64,000 bases of DNA from Streptomonospora nanhaiensis (GCF_013410565.1 NZ_JACCFO010000001.1:4340001-4404000); one strand, 5' to 3'; shown: positions 18,277 through 25,999, numbered from the stretch's first letter. The notes: a model not told the origin generated them from the sequence alone. A program made the numbers and translations.

Positions 18277-18282
18277 AGGTTC
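18277..18282 (+). promoter_or_regulatory. Promoter -10 of second membrane cassette
   Basis: TAGGTT, the same hexamer as at 17204, lies 37 bases before ATG 18320. It indicates that the second copy is separately transcribed. Confidence 0.5.
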
Positions 18283-18319
18283 ACCGGAACGCGAATCCCA
18301 AGAAGGCCGGGAAGCACCG

Positions 18320-18913
18320 ATGCACAGCCCCGTGATGCCCTTCGTATGGTCCGTCCCCTTCATCGTCGTTCCCCTGCTCGGGCTCGGCCTGCTGTTCCTC
18401 GCTCCCCGGGGGCGGCGGGTGCTGCCCGCGATCGGCCTGGTGCTGATGCTGCTCGACGGCGCGGGCGATCCCCTGCTCTCACCGCAGCTCTACATCCACC
18501 TGGGCGTGGAGGTCCCGTTCGCGGTGATCAGCGTCCTGAGCGCGGTCCTGAACGTCGCGCTGGCGGCGGGCTTTTTGCTGCTGGTCCTGGGCGCGGTCCG
18601 GCGTCCGGCCGAATCCCCGGCCCGAGCGGGCGCGCACGGCAGGCCACCGGGCGCGCCCCCCGCCGGAGCCCCGGGCTGGGGCCCGCCGCCGGGCCACACC
18701 CCGCCCCCTGGAACGTTCGGCGGGGCCCCGGGCCGCCCGGGGGCGCCGGGCGTCCCGGGAACGCCGGGAGGACCGGGGGCGCCGGGCGGCCCGCCGCCCG
18801 CGGCGGCCGGCGGCGGACCCTACGGCCCCCGCCCCGGAGGCGGCGACCCCCCGCCGCCGGCGGCGAACCACACCCCGCCGCCCTCCGACACCCCGCCGCC
18901 CTCCGCGGGCTGA
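18320..18913 (+). CDS. Membrane protein A' of duplicated cassette (Pro/Gly-rich tail)
   Basis: Paralogue of the protein encoded at 17246: 197 residues, three hydrophobic segments (~8-28, 33-50, 62-93) and an even longer disordered C-terminal tail (~100 residues) dominated by GAPG, GPPP and PPPS repeats. The loop LAPRGRRVLPAIGLVL aligns with LIPSGRRTLPAIAMAL of protein A. The start ATG has GGGAAG upstream. The tail is low-complexity and collagen-like in composition, similar to tails of actinobacterial envelope proteins that cross or contact the wall, but no LPXTG or binding motif is present. Function unknown. Confidence 0.72.
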   Translation: MHSPVMPFVWSVPFIVVPLLGLGLLFLAPRGRRVLPAIGLVLMLLDGAGDPLLSPQLYIHLGVEVPFAVISVLSAVLNVALAAGFLLLVLGAVRRPAESPARAGAHGRPPGAPPAGAPGWGPPPGHTPPPGTFGGAPGRPGAPGVPGTPGGPGAPGGPPPAAAGGGPYGPRPGGGDPPPPAANHTPPPSDTPPPSAG

Positions 18914-18950
18914 CCCTCCCGCCCCGTCGACCCCGAACCGGAGCCGCGCC

Positions 18951-19304
18951 ATGCACACCGGCGACACCGCCGTGACCACCCTCAACTACGCCCTCATCTG
19001 GATCAGCAACCTCCTGCCCCTGGCGGTCGCCGTGTTCGCGCTGATCCGCGCCGGCCAGGCCGAGACCTGGGCCGCCGTCCTCATCCGCACCGCCGGAGTC
19101 CTGCTCGTTCTGCGGACCCTGCTCTTCGCGTCCTTCATGCTGCTCAGCCAGTCCGAGGCGGTGGTCCGCCTGGCCGTCGTCTGGGACGTCGCCTCGATGC
19201 TGGCCACGATCGGCGCGATGGTCCTCCTCCTCGTGGCCCTCGCCTTCGGCCGCCCCCGCCGCCCCGTCCCCGCCCCCCGAGCCCCCGCACACCCACCCCG
19301 CTGA
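18951..19304 (+). CDS. Membrane protein B' of duplicated cassette
   Basis: Paralogue of protein B: 117 residues with helices at about 12-32, 42-64 and 75-105, and a short proline/arginine tail. VLIRTAGVLLVLRTL aligns with the B protein, and the final helix SMLATIGAMVLLLVALAFGR matches the spacing of STLLTIASVVLLLIAIIAG. It starts 37 bases after A' with CGGAG before the ATG. No family name is recognised. The duplication with divergence (roughly a third identical by eye over the helices) suggests old rather than recent copying. Confidence 0.72.
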   Translation: MHTGDTAVTTLNYALIWISNLLPLAVAVFALIRAGQAETWAAVLIRTAGVLLVLRTLLFASFMLLSQSEAVVRLAVVWDVASMLATIGAMVLLLVALAFGRPRRPVPAPRAPAHPPR

Positions 19305-19441
19305 CCCGCCGGGCTCCGCCGAGGGCGGGGCCTTCGCCGGGTGGGCGTCACAATCCTCGGGGCTGTCGTGTCGGAGGGGTGAGACCGCGGGGCCGCCGGT
19401 GGGGTGGGCCCGGTGCGGTGCGCTACTGGACGGAGGAGCCG

Positions 19442-19885
19442 ATGGCCGCTTACGAAACCGAGATCCGCGAGCTTTTGGACCGCAGGGCCGATGCCTGTGC
19501 GGCAAAGGACGTCGACCGGCTGATGTCGCTCTATTCTCCCGGAGTCGTTTACCACGATGTCGTTCCCCCGCTCCAATTCGTGGGTGAAGACGCGGTCCGC
19601 CGCAACTTTGTGCGGTGGTTCGGGGAATACGACGGGCCTATCAGTCTGGAAACGCATGAGCTGTCCGTCGCGGTGGGCGGCGGCGCCGCGTTCGCGCACA
19701 TGCTGCACCTGGACAGCGGCACGCGAAAGAACGGGGTGCGAAGTTCGATCTGGGTGCGTTCCACGGTGGGCTTCCGGCGGACGGGCGGCCGGTGGCTGAT
19801 CACGCACGAGCACATCTCGGTTCCGGTCGATCCGCGGAACATGCGAGCGTGGTTCCCGCCGGAGAAGTGGGCCCCCAAGAACTGA
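19442..19885 (+). CDS. SnoaL/NTF2-like (DUF4440-type) protein
   Basis: Protein of 147 residues with the NTF2-like fold: TEIRELLDRRADACAAKDVDRLMSLYSPGVVYHDVVPPL is the classic N-terminal helix-strand pattern, ending with the GGRWLITHEHISVP strand typical of ketosteroid-isomerase-like DUF4440/SnoaL members. GGAGGAGCCG precedes ATG 19442; an in-frame ATG at 19379 would add 21 arginine/glycine-rich residues and is less likely. It is preceded by the membrane cassette and convergent with the DUF6879-like gene. Base composition is slightly less GC-rich than its neighbours. Possible hydrolase/isomerase or ligand-binding role; no partner identifies the substrate. Confidence 0.8.
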   Translation: MAAYETEIRELLDRRADACAAKDVDRLMSLYSPGVVYHDVVPPLQFVGEDAVRRNFVRWFGEYDGPISLETHELSVAVGGGAAFAHMLHLDSGTRKNGVRSSIWVRSTVGFRRTGGRWLITHEHISVPVDPRNMRAWFPPEKWAPKN

Positions 19886-19919
19886 TCCGTGCCGGTGCTT
19901 CCGGCCCCGGTCGGCGTGT

Positions 19920-20528
19920 TCACGTGCGGACGGCCGGGGGCGGAAGGTCCGCGATCTCGCGGTGGAAGTACTCCAGGAGGGGTTCGCCCGATCGGAACAA
20001 GGCGTCGAGTTCGACGCTGCTTCTGGCGATCACGTCGCGGTCGCCGATCCGCCAGGCGCCGAACGGCTTTCCCGCGGAGTCGTAGCGGACGAGGTACAGC
20101 ACGCGGTCGCCCAAAACCACGATCTCGGGGAGCATGCGCTCGTGCTCCCAGTGCGCCACCTGGGCGGCGGTGACCACCCGAAGGGGCCGCCCGGCCTCGG
20201 CCAGCATGCGCAGGAACTGCATCTCCCACTGCAGGTAGGGGCTGACCGGGTCCTCGACGACGCGGATGTGCCGTGTCACCACGCCGTCCTCGGCGCACTT
20301 GGCGACCATGGCGTCGGCCCGGGGCCGGGCGGCCTCGGTCAATTCCAGCGCCCGGGACCAGTCGCCTGCCGCGAACGCCTCCCAACTTGGGTCGCCGGGC
20401 TTGCTCAAGGTCTGGATGCGTTCGAGTTTCCACGTCACTCCGCCGCCGCCGTACTCGCGGCGGTAATCGGCGAGGTAGGTGTCGAGATTGAGGGCGGCGG
20501 CAGGACGATCGCGCAGGCGATCAAGCAT
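19920..20528 (-). CDS. DUF6879-family protein
   Basis: Protein of 202 residues resembling the actinobacterial DUF6879 family, often found next to Scr1-type helix-turn-helix regulators. Typical features are WKLERIQTLSKPGDPSWEAFAAGDW near the N-terminus, RHIRVVEDPVSPYLQWEM centrally and the EIVVLGDRVLYLVRYDSAGKPFGAW segment with a C-terminal EYFHREI. The start ATG 20528 has GGAG eight bases upstream; in-frame ATG 20576 would add 16 residues. No HTH/DUF397 partner lies next to it; instead only a 26-codon ORF and a divergent 40-residue charged peptide gene are upstream. Function unknown; the family has been linked by context to developmental or toxin-like regulation. Confidence 0.75.
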   Translation of the reverse strand: MLDRLRDRPAAALNLDTYLADYRREYGGGGVTWKLERIQTLSKPGDPSWEAFAAGDWSRALELTEAARPRADAMVAKCAEDGVVTRHIRVVEDPVSPYLQWEMQFLRMLAEAGRPLRVVTAAQVAHWEHERMLPEIVVLGDRVLYLVRYDSAGKPFGAWRIGDRDVIARSSVELDALFRSGEPLLEYFHREIADLPPPAVRT

Positions 20529-20586
20529 CGGAGTCTCCGAATTGAGAGAGATAAAGACGGTCGGGGAGGGATGCACGAGCCGGTCG

Positions 20587-20667
20587 TCAGGCTGATGCTA
20601 AGCCAGGGGGCGGGCGCAGGGCATAGAACTCGGAGAAACATTCTCTGGCGATGGTTTCGCCGTTCAT
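20587..20667 (-). CDS. Possible 26-residue micro-ORF with a TTA codon
   Basis: ATG 20667 opens MNGETIARECFSEFYALRPP..., ending at TGA 20587, 58 bp upstream of the DUF6879-like gene on the same strand. Codon choice (AGA, TGT, TAT, TTA) is unlike the GC3-rich norm. TTA is the rare leucine codon that in streptomycete-type actinomycetes depends on bldA tRNA. It may be a leader peptide, the remnant of a decayed gene, or chance. Confidence 0.25.
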   Translation of the reverse strand: MNGETIARECFSEFYALRPPPGLASA

Positions 20668-20676
20668 GTTTCCATA

Positions 20677-20688
20677 ATATCCGGATAT
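20677..20688. promoter_or_regulatory. Perfect 12-bp palindrome, possible operator
   Basis: ATATCCGGATAT is a perfect palindrome ten bases upstream of the micro-ORF start, in the divergent region before the DUF6879-like gene. Symmetry and position suggest a dimeric regulator site; no regulator gene adjoins it. Confidence 0.35.
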
Positions 20689-20847
20689 GGCCTGGCCTGA
20701 ACTGGGCCCGGTTCCGCCTTCCTTTAGGGGGTTCTCCGGTGTTCACCGTAGCCCGATTGGCCGGTGTGGGCCATATCGAATAAATGCTGTAGTGGAACGG
20801 TTACTCTTTGTCGGAGGGAAGCTTCTATCGCAGATGGAGGACGGTCG

Positions 20848-20970
20848 ATGGGTCGGCATGAAAAGCCGGAAAACGACGGCCAGTTGCCCCAGCCGGTTCC
20901 CGTGCCCGCGCCGGATACCGAGGGCGGCGGCAGGGGCGGCCGGCACGAACGCGACGACGAGGAGAAATGA
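20848..20970 (+). CDS. Small charged peptide (40 residues)
   Basis: ATG 20848 is preceded by GGAGG with a five-to-six-base spacer and encodes MGRHEKPENDGQLPQPVPVP followed by a proline/glycine hinge and the charged end GRHERDDEEK. The product is hydrophilic with no membrane segment or cysteine, so it is neither a lantibiotic-like nor a secreted peptide by sequence. Divergent from the DUF6879-like gene across a promoter-rich spacer, which suggests linked regulation. Real expression is plausible because of the good ribosome site, but no homologue is recognised. Confidence 0.45.
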   Translation: MGRHEKPENDGQLPQPVPVPAPDTEGGGRGGRHERDDEEK

Positions 20971-21282
20971 CGAACGCCACTCGGCCGCGCCGCCGTGACG
21001 CGGATTTCGCGCCCCGCGGTTTCGCCCGTTCCGCTTTCCCCTCGGAGCAGGCGGGGGCCGTGGCCGAGGGCGGCGAAGCGGGCCGGGCTCCCGAGGGCCC
21101 GCGCCCGCGCGCGGGGCCCGCCGCGCGGTGCCCGGTGCGGCCGCGCCGGCTGATTTCCCCGACCTCCCCGGAAAGTACTACAGTGCGTCGTAGAAACCGC
21201 GGTGGCCAGGTCGCGCCCTGACGTGCTGGGACGCCCCGCCGCGCGGGGGACGTCGACTCACGTTCGGTGGAGGTAGGAACCC
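20971..21282. other. 312-bp intergenic stretch
   Basis: No gene is supported here. TACAGT at 21179-21184 is a possible -10 for the downstream membrane pair. The rest is GC-rich, with open frames that are compositional. Confidence 0.4.
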
Positions 21283-21648
21283 ATGGTCGAGGGGCTGACC
21301 ACCACCATCCAGCTCGCGTCGCTGGTCATGGCCGGGTGGTGCCTCATCTCGGTCTTCCGCGACCAGCCGATGGTCGTGCCGCACCTGGTGGGCATGGCGG
21401 TGCTGTGGCTGCTGCTCATCGGCCAGGGCGTGGTCTCCACGGTCCTCATGGCCGGCGGCGAGCGCCCCGGCGAGTTCATCGTCTTCGTCAGCTACCTGAT
21501 CACGGTCGTGCTCGTGCCGCCCGCGTGCGCGGTGTGGGGGTTCATGGAGCGCAGCCGCTGGGGCCCCGCCGTGATCGCCTTCGCGTGCCTGATCCTGCCC
21601 GTCATGATGGTCCGCCTCGAACAGCTCTGGAACCCCGCAAGTGTCTGA
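21283..21648 (+). CDS. Small integral membrane protein (4 TM)
   Basis: Unrecognised membrane protein of 121 residues with four hydrophobic segments at about 8-24, 32-54, 65-85 and 93-112 and short polar loops (FRDQP, GGERPGE). ATG 21283 has GGAGG eight bases upstream. Its stop codon region contains the GTG start of the next gene (overlap of eight bases), so the two are translationally coupled and probably form a two-component membrane complex. No transport or enzyme motif is seen. Confidence 0.75.
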   Translation: MVEGLTTTIQLASLVMAGWCLISVFRDQPMVVPHLVGMAVLWLLLIGQGVVSTVLMAGGERPGEFIVFVSYLITVVLVPPACAVWGFMERSRWGPAVIAFACLILPVMMVRLEQLWNPASV

Positions 21649-22051
21649 CGCCGCCGGCCGCACCGGCCCGGGCCGCGTGCTCGTGGCCGTCTACGCGGTC
21701 TTCGCCATCGCCGCCACCTCGCGCGCCGCGGTGCAGATCCTCACCCGCTTCGACGAGGCTCCGCTGGCCTACCTCCTCTCGGCCCTGGCCGGGGTGATCT
21801 ACATCGTCGCCACGGTCGGCCTCGTGCGGGGCGGGCGGACCTCGCTGCGCGTGGCCGCGGTCTCGTGCGCGGTCGAACTGCTCGGCGTGCTGGTCGTCGG
21901 CGCGTTCAGCGTGTTCGACCCCGCCGCCTTCCCCGACGACACCGTGTGGTCCGGGTTCGGCAGCGGCTACCTGTTCATCCCCCTGGTGCTGCCCGTGCTG
22001 GGCCTGCTCTGGGTGCGCCGCGTCACCCGAGGCCCCGCGCCCCGCGCCTGA
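21641..22051 (+). CDS. Integral membrane protein coupled to previous gene
   Basis: Protein of 136 residues with four predicted helices (~12-32, 43-62, 68-90, 105-125). The region AVYAVFAIAATSRAAVQILTRFDEAPLAYLLSALAG resembles small actinobacterial integral membrane proteins of unknown role. It starts at GTG 21641 inside the end of the previous gene. The soluble C-terminus WVRRVTRGPAPRA is short and basic, so the C-terminus is probably cytoplasmic. Confidence 0.75.
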   Translation: MSDAAGRTGPGRVLVAVYAVFAIAATSRAAVQILTRFDEAPLAYLLSALAGVIYIVATVGLVRGGRTSLRVAAVSCAVELLGVLVVGAFSVFDPAAFPDDTVWSGFGSGYLFIPLVLPVLGLLWVRRVTRGPAPRA

Positions 22052-22087
22052 TCCCGCGGGCTCGGCTCCCGCGGACCCGCGACTGGG

Positions 22088-22093
22088 TACCGT
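22088..22093 (+). promoter_or_regulatory. Leaderless promoter of the sulfurtransferase gene
   Basis: TACCGT lies six bases before ATG 22100 and there is no Shine-Dalgarno sequence, indicating a leaderless transcript. Confidence 0.5.
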
Positions 22094-22099
22094 GCCGTC

Positions 22100-22960
22100 A
22101 TGACGACTAACGACGGAGCCCCGGGGCTCCCGGTCCTGGTGAGCGCGGAGTGGCTGGCCGAGCACCACGGCGACGTCCTCGTGGCCGACGTGCGGTTCTA
22201 CCTCGACGGAAGGTCCGCCCGCGAGGAGTACCTGCGCGGGCACCTGCCCGGCGCGGTGTTCGTGGACGTCGACCACGACCTCTCCGCGCCCGCCCGCGAG
22301 GGCACCGGACGCCATCCCCTGCCCGACCCCGACACGTTCGCGGCCACCCTCGCGCGGCTGGGCATCGGCGACGGCACACCCGTCGTCGGCTACGACGACG
22401 TCAACGGCTCGGTCGCCGCACGGCTGGTGTGGATGCTGCGCGCCCTCGGCTCGCCCGCGGCCCTGCTCGACGGCGGTATCGCCGCCTGGCGGGGCGAACT
22501 GGCCACCGGCCCCGTCGAGCCCGCGCCCCGCCCGCGCACTCCCGTGGTCTGGCCGGCCGACCGGATCGTGGACACCGAGACCGTGCTGGCGGAGGCGGGC
22601 GACCCCCGGCACGTGCTCGTGGACGCCCGCACCCGCGAGCGCTACACCGGCGAGGCCCCCGCGCCCGTCGACCTGCGCCCCGGCCACATCCCCGGCGCGC
22701 GCAGCGCCGCGTGGGCGGGCAACCTCGCCGAGGACGGCCGGTTCGCCGCGCCCGAGCGGCTGCGCGAGCGCTTCCGCGCGCTGGGTGTCGACACCGCCGA
22801 CACGGTCACCGCCTACTGCGGCTCGGGCGTGACCGCCTGCCACGACCTCCTCGCGCTCGAACTCGCCGGCTACAGCGGCGCCCGCCTCTACCCCGGTTCC
22901 TGGAGCGCCTGGGCGCCCAACCCCGACCTGCCCGCCGAGACCGGCGACGGCAGCGGGTGA
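22100..22960 (+). CDS. Tandem-rhodanese thiosulfate/3-mercaptopyruvate sulfurtransferase
   Basis: Two-domain rhodanese of 286 residues that transfers sulfane sulfur from thiosulfate or 3-mercaptopyruvate to a thiol or cyanide acceptor. The N-terminal domain (~10-130) is structural: its loop VVGYDDVNGSVAARL has no cysteine. The C-terminal domain (~150-280) has the catalytic C240 in AYCGSGVTACHDLLAL. The CGSGVTA loop fits 3-mercaptopyruvate sulfurtransferases (CGSGVTA/CGTGVTA); thiosulfate enzymes more often have CRKGVTA. The interdomain regions DARTRERYTGE and HIPGARSAAW are typical. Probably leaderless. A long inverted repeat lies 190 bp downstream. Confidence 0.92.
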   Translation: MTTNDGAPGLPVLVSAEWLAEHHGDVLVADVRFYLDGRSAREEYLRGHLPGAVFVDVDHDLSAPAREGTGRHPLPDPDTFAATLARLGIGDGTPVVGYDDVNGSVAARLVWMLRALGSPAALLDGGIAAWRGELATGPVEPAPRPRTPVVWPADRIVDTETVLAEAGDPRHVLVDARTRERYTGEAPAPVDLRPGHIPGARSAAWAGNLAEDGRFAAPERLRERFRALGVDTADTVTAYCGSGVTACHDLLALELAGYSGARLYPGSWSAWAPNPDLPAETGDGSG

Positions 22961-23148
22961 GCAGGGCCTCGGCCGCCGTGGCGGGCACCGCACCGGGCGG
23001 GCGGACCACGTAGGCCGGGCGCGCCGGCGCGGAGGCGGACATGCGGCGGTGACGGCGATCCGCCGAGCCGACCGCGCACCGCGCGGAGCGGGCGCCCGGG
23101 GGACCGCAGGCGCGGCGCCGCCCACTCTCCGGCGGCTGCCCCGGGGGA

Positions 23149-23195
23149 GACCGCGTGGCCCACGGAACCCAGGGTCAGTGGGCGGCCACGCGGTC
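23149..23195. repeat. 12-bp inverted repeat (stem-loop)
   Basis: GACCGCGTGGCC (23149-23160) is perfectly complementary to GGCCACGCGGTC (23184-23195). Inside the loop, CAC at 23161 and GTG at 23179 can extend the pairing. It could terminate the sulfurtransferase transcript or regulate the protease gene. Confidence 0.55.
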
Positions 23196-23440
23196 GCTCG
23201 TGCGGGGGGCGTCGGCGCGGCCGGGCGGGTCCGGCCGCGCCCGGCGCCGGGGCGGGGGCCGCCGGCGCTCGGTATCCTCGATGATCGTTCAGATTCCGGT
23301 CGGAACGTGGGCGGCGCGCCGATGTCGCCTCTTACCGGTAAATGGGCAGAAGCCCTCCGCACCCGGTGTGGGGGGAGCGGGCCGCCCGGCCGCCCCCGGG
23401 CCGACTCGAAACCCGACCTATCCGCCGTCTCACCGCGTTC

Positions 23441-23446
23441 TAACCT
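23441..23446 (+). promoter_or_regulatory. Proximal promoter -10 of the HtrA-like gene
   Basis: TAACCT lies 46 bases upstream of ATG 23493, a good -10 hexamer in a less GC-rich patch. A more distal TATCCT is at 23273. Confidence 0.4.
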
Positions 23447-23492
23447 CAGCCGCCGATTGTTGTCGGTAACAGGTCGAGCATCCGGAGGACAC

Positions 23493-25529
23493 ATGAGTGC
23501 GACCGACCCCACCAAGGGCTCCCCCCACGAGGGCCAGGACGGCGACGGCCGCCAGCCGGAGCCGGCCGAGGCGTCCGCCGCCGACACCGCCGTCCTCGGC
23601 GCCCCCGCGGCCCCCTCGACGCCCGGTGCGCCCGCGCCCTCCGCGGAACCCGGCGAGGACGCCCCCGCCGCCGGGCGCCAGGACGACGCCGAGGCCCCCC
23701 GGGACCAGGGCGCGCCCCCGGACGCGGAGCCGCAGCCGGCCCCCGAGGCCGAGGCGGGCGCCGACGGCGGCGCCGAGGCGGCGACGGGACCCGGCGCCGA
23801 CCCCACCCCGACCCCCGTGCCGTGGCGCTCGGCGGTGGCCAACCGGCCGCCCCGCTCCCAGAGCGCCCCCCGGTTCGGCGAACCCGAGGCCGCGCCCGCG
23901 GCGGCGGCCGCGGCCACCGGTGAGCCGGGCGGAGCACCGGCCGAGGCGCCCGCCGACACCCACGGCGAGCCCCGGCAGGCCGCCCCGGCCGCCACCCCCT
24001 ACGGCCAGACCGACCCCTACGGCACCGCCGGCGCCTTCTCCGCGCCGGGCGGCGGCCATCCCGCCCCCTCCTCCCACGGCCACCCGGCTCCCGGCGCGAG
24101 CCCCGCGTGGGCCGCGCCCGCCGCACCGGCCGCGGCCGGAGCGGCGGCGGGCGGGGCCGCCCCCACCGACCCCTACGGCACCGCCGAACCGGGGCGCGGC
24201 CCCGGCGGCTACGGCGGGCCCCCCGGCCCCGGCGGCCCCGAGCACGCCGCCCACTCCGGCGGCTGGCACGCGGGAGGCCCGGCCGGACCGGCGGGTCCCG
24301 GCGGGCCGGGCGGCGGCTACGGCCCTCCGCCGCCTTACGACCCCGCGCACCTGCCGCCCGGCGGCGACCGCCCGCCGCGCGAGCCGTTCTTCAAGCGCAA
24401 CCGGGTGCTGCTGGTCGCCGCCATCACGGCGATCATCACGAGCGCGATCGTGGGCCCCGCAGCCGCCGTCATCAGCACCTACTTCCTGGGCGGGACCCAG
24501 AACTCCCTGACCGACCCCTCCGAGGGCTCGGTCTCCAGCGGCACGGTCAGCAACGTCGCCGAGGCCGCGCTGCCCAGCGTCGTCTCCATCGAGGCGGGGG
24601 CGGCCGGCGGCAGCGGTGTCATCATCAGCTCCGACGGCCAGATCCTCACCAACAACCACGTGGTGGCGGGCGCCAAGGAGGCGGGCGGGATCACCGTGCA
24701 GTTCAACGACGGCAGCGAGGCGCGCGCCGAGGTGCTGGGCGCCGACCCCGTCTCCGACCTGGCGGTCATCCAGGCCGAGGGGCAGAGCGGCCTGACCGCC
24801 GCCGACCTCGGCGACTCCGACAAGGTCGAGGTGGGCGCCGACGTCGTGGCGATCGGCTCGCCGCTGGGGCTGTCGGGCACCGTCACCAGCGGCGTGGTCA
24901 GCGCCGTCGACCGCCCGGTCAACACCGGCGTCAGCGGCCAGGAGGAGCAGCCGCAGAACCCGTTCGGGCTGCCCGAGGAGCAGGACCCGTTCAGCCAGCA
25001 GCCCGAGCAGCAGCAGGGCCAGACCTCCACCGTCATCAACGCCATCCAGACCGACGCGCCCATCAACCCGGGCAACTCCGGCGGCCCGCTGATGAACATG
25101 AGCGGCGAGGTCATCGGCATCAACACCGCCATCGTCGGCACGAGCGGCAGCGGCGGCGAGAGCGGGTCGATCGGCCTGGGGTTCGCCATCCCGATCAACC
25201 AGGCCAAGCCCATCGCCGAGCAGTTGATCGCCGACGGCAGCGCCGAGTACGCCGCCATCGAGGCCACCATCTCCGGCCAGGCCGACTCCGAGGGCGCCAC
25301 GATCGTGGAGACCACCAACGACGGGGCCGCCGACCAGGCGGGGCTCCGTGAGGGCGACGTCATCACCTCGATCGAGGGCGAGCAGATGGAGAGCTCGGAC
25401 GCGGTCATCGCCGCCGTCCGCTCCCACCAGCCCGGTGACACCATCACCGTCGGCTACGTGCGCGACGGCCGGGAGCGCGAGACCCAGGTCACCCTATCCG
25501 CGCAGTCCTCGGAGAGCATCGGCAACTGA
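23493..25529 (+). CDS. Membrane-anchored HtrA/DegP-type serine protease (PepD-like)
   Basis: Envelope quality-control protease of 678 residues. Residues 1-300 are a cytoplasmic, low-complexity tail rich in Pro/Ala/Gly/Glu, with repeated DPYGTA and GGPGGP elements. One transmembrane helix is at ~305-330 (RVLLVAAITAIITSAIVGPA); the trypsin-like domain has H389 (TNNHVVAG), D422 (VSDLAVI) and S529 (GNSGGPL), followed by a C-terminal PDZ domain at ~590-670 (GAADQAGLREGDVITSIEG). The RBS GGAGG and ATG 23493 fix the start. In mycobacteria the homologue PepD is controlled by MprAB, and an MprAB-like pair is encoded 3.3 kb downstream, so cell-wall stress induction is plausible. The 300-residue tail is longer than usual. 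Confidence 0.93.
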   Translation: MSATDPTKGSPHEGQDGDGRQPEPAEASAADTAVLGAPAAPSTPGAPAPSAEPGEDAPAAGRQDDAEAPRDQGAPPDAEPQPAPEAEAGADGGAEAATGPGADPTPTPVPWRSAVANRPPRSQSAPRFGEPEAAPAAAAAATGEPGGAPAEAPADTHGEPRQAAPAATPYGQTDPYGTAGAFSAPGGGHPAPSSHGHPAPGASPAWAAPAAPAAAGAAAGGAAPTDPYGTAEPGRGPGGYGGPPGPGGPEHAAHSGGWHAGGPAGPAGPGGPGGGYGPPPPYDPAHLPPGGDRPPREPFFKRNRVLLVAAITAIITSAIVGPAAAVISTYFLGGTQNSLTDPSEGSVSSGTVSNVAEAALPSVVSIEAGAAGGSGVIISSDGQILTNNHVVAGAKEAGGITVQFNDGSEARAEVLGADPVSDLAVIQAEGQSGLTAADLGDSDKVEVGADVVAIGSPLGLSGTVTSGVVSAVDRPVNTGVSGQEEQPQNPFGLPEEQDPFSQQPEQQQGQTSTVINAIQTDAPINPGNSGGPLMNMSGEVIGINTAIVGTSGSGGESGSIGLGFAIPINQAKPIAEQLIADGSAEYAAIEATISGQADSEGATIVETTNDGAADQAGLREGDVITSIEGEQMESSDAVIAAVRSHQPGDTITVGYVRDGRERETQVTLSAQSSESIGN

Positions 25530-25536
25530 GCCGCGC

Positions 25537-25571
25537 GCGGGCGCGGGGCCCGAGGGCGGCCCCGCGCCCGC
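25537..25571 (+). terminator. GC hairpin after the HtrA-like gene
   Basis: GCGGGCGCGGGGCC (25537-25550) pairs perfectly with 25558-25571 around a seven-base loop, beginning eight bases after the stop codon. No T-tract. Confidence 0.55.
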
Positions 25572-25634
25572 CGAGGCCCGCCGTCCGCCGGACGCCGGCG
25601 GACACGGCGTCCGAGAAGTCCACACGGGGAAGAC

Positions 25635-25675
25635 GGGGACCCGGCGCGTCGACTGGGGGAGCGCGCCGGGTCCCC
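25635..25675. repeat. Second 14-bp inverted repeat
   Basis: GGGGACCCGGCGCG (25635-25648) and its perfect complement at 25662-25675 flank a 13-base loop. Together with the first hairpin it makes an unusually strong structural block. Confidence 0.5.
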
Positions 25676-25999
25676 GCGCGTGTCCAGGGGTACGGCGGCG
25701 AGAACGGCGCCCGCGGGCACCGCCGCCCGCGGCCGGACCCGGCCACGGGCGCCGCGCGGGCCGCCCACCGGCGCGGCGGCGAGGACGGCCTGGTCAGGGG
25801 GCCGCGCGTTCCCGCGCGCGGCGCCGGTGTACGGCCCCGATCACGGGGTACCGTTCGCGGCAGCGGGCGGTGCCCCGCTGCCGCGCGGGCCTGCCGCCGC
25901 CGTTCGCGACCGCCGAGGCGGCCGCGGCGGTCGGCCCATCACGCCGACCCCGACCAGGGCGCGGCCCCGCTCACCCGCGCCGACTCCGGAGACCTGACC
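25676..25999. other. Intergenic stretch before glycosyltransferase
   Basis: GC-rich, no coding feature and no clear promoter hexamer. Open frames are compositional shadows. Confidence 0.4.

Larger units (their letters stand above)
20529..20847. other. AT-richer divergent intergenic region
   Basis: This 319-bp stretch between the DUF6879-like gene and the small-peptide gene is distinctly lower in GC than its neighbours. It holds the micro-ORF at 20587-20667, a perfect 12-bp palindrome ATATCCGGATAT at 20677-20688, and AT-rich hexamers near 20775-20815 that could serve promoters in both directions. Confidence 0.5.
22961..23492. other. 532-bp intergenic region with long stem-loop, upstream of htrA-like gene
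   Basis: No gene is convincing; the 63-codon frame starting at ATG 23281 has no family resemblance. It contains the stem-loop at 23149-23195 and two good -10 hexamers, TATCCT at 23273-23278 and TAACCT at 23441-23446, so the protease gene may have more than one promoter. Confidence 0.5.

Noticed and set aside
17600-18910. GGCCCG-type repeats as a possible CRISPR or mobile repeat
   Set aside because: They encode in-frame Pro/Gly-rich tails of the membrane proteins, with no regular spacer-repeat structure.
23281-23469. 62-residue ORF upstream of the protease gene
   Set aside because: No ribosome site, basic low-complexity sequence and no family resemblance; more likely leader DNA.
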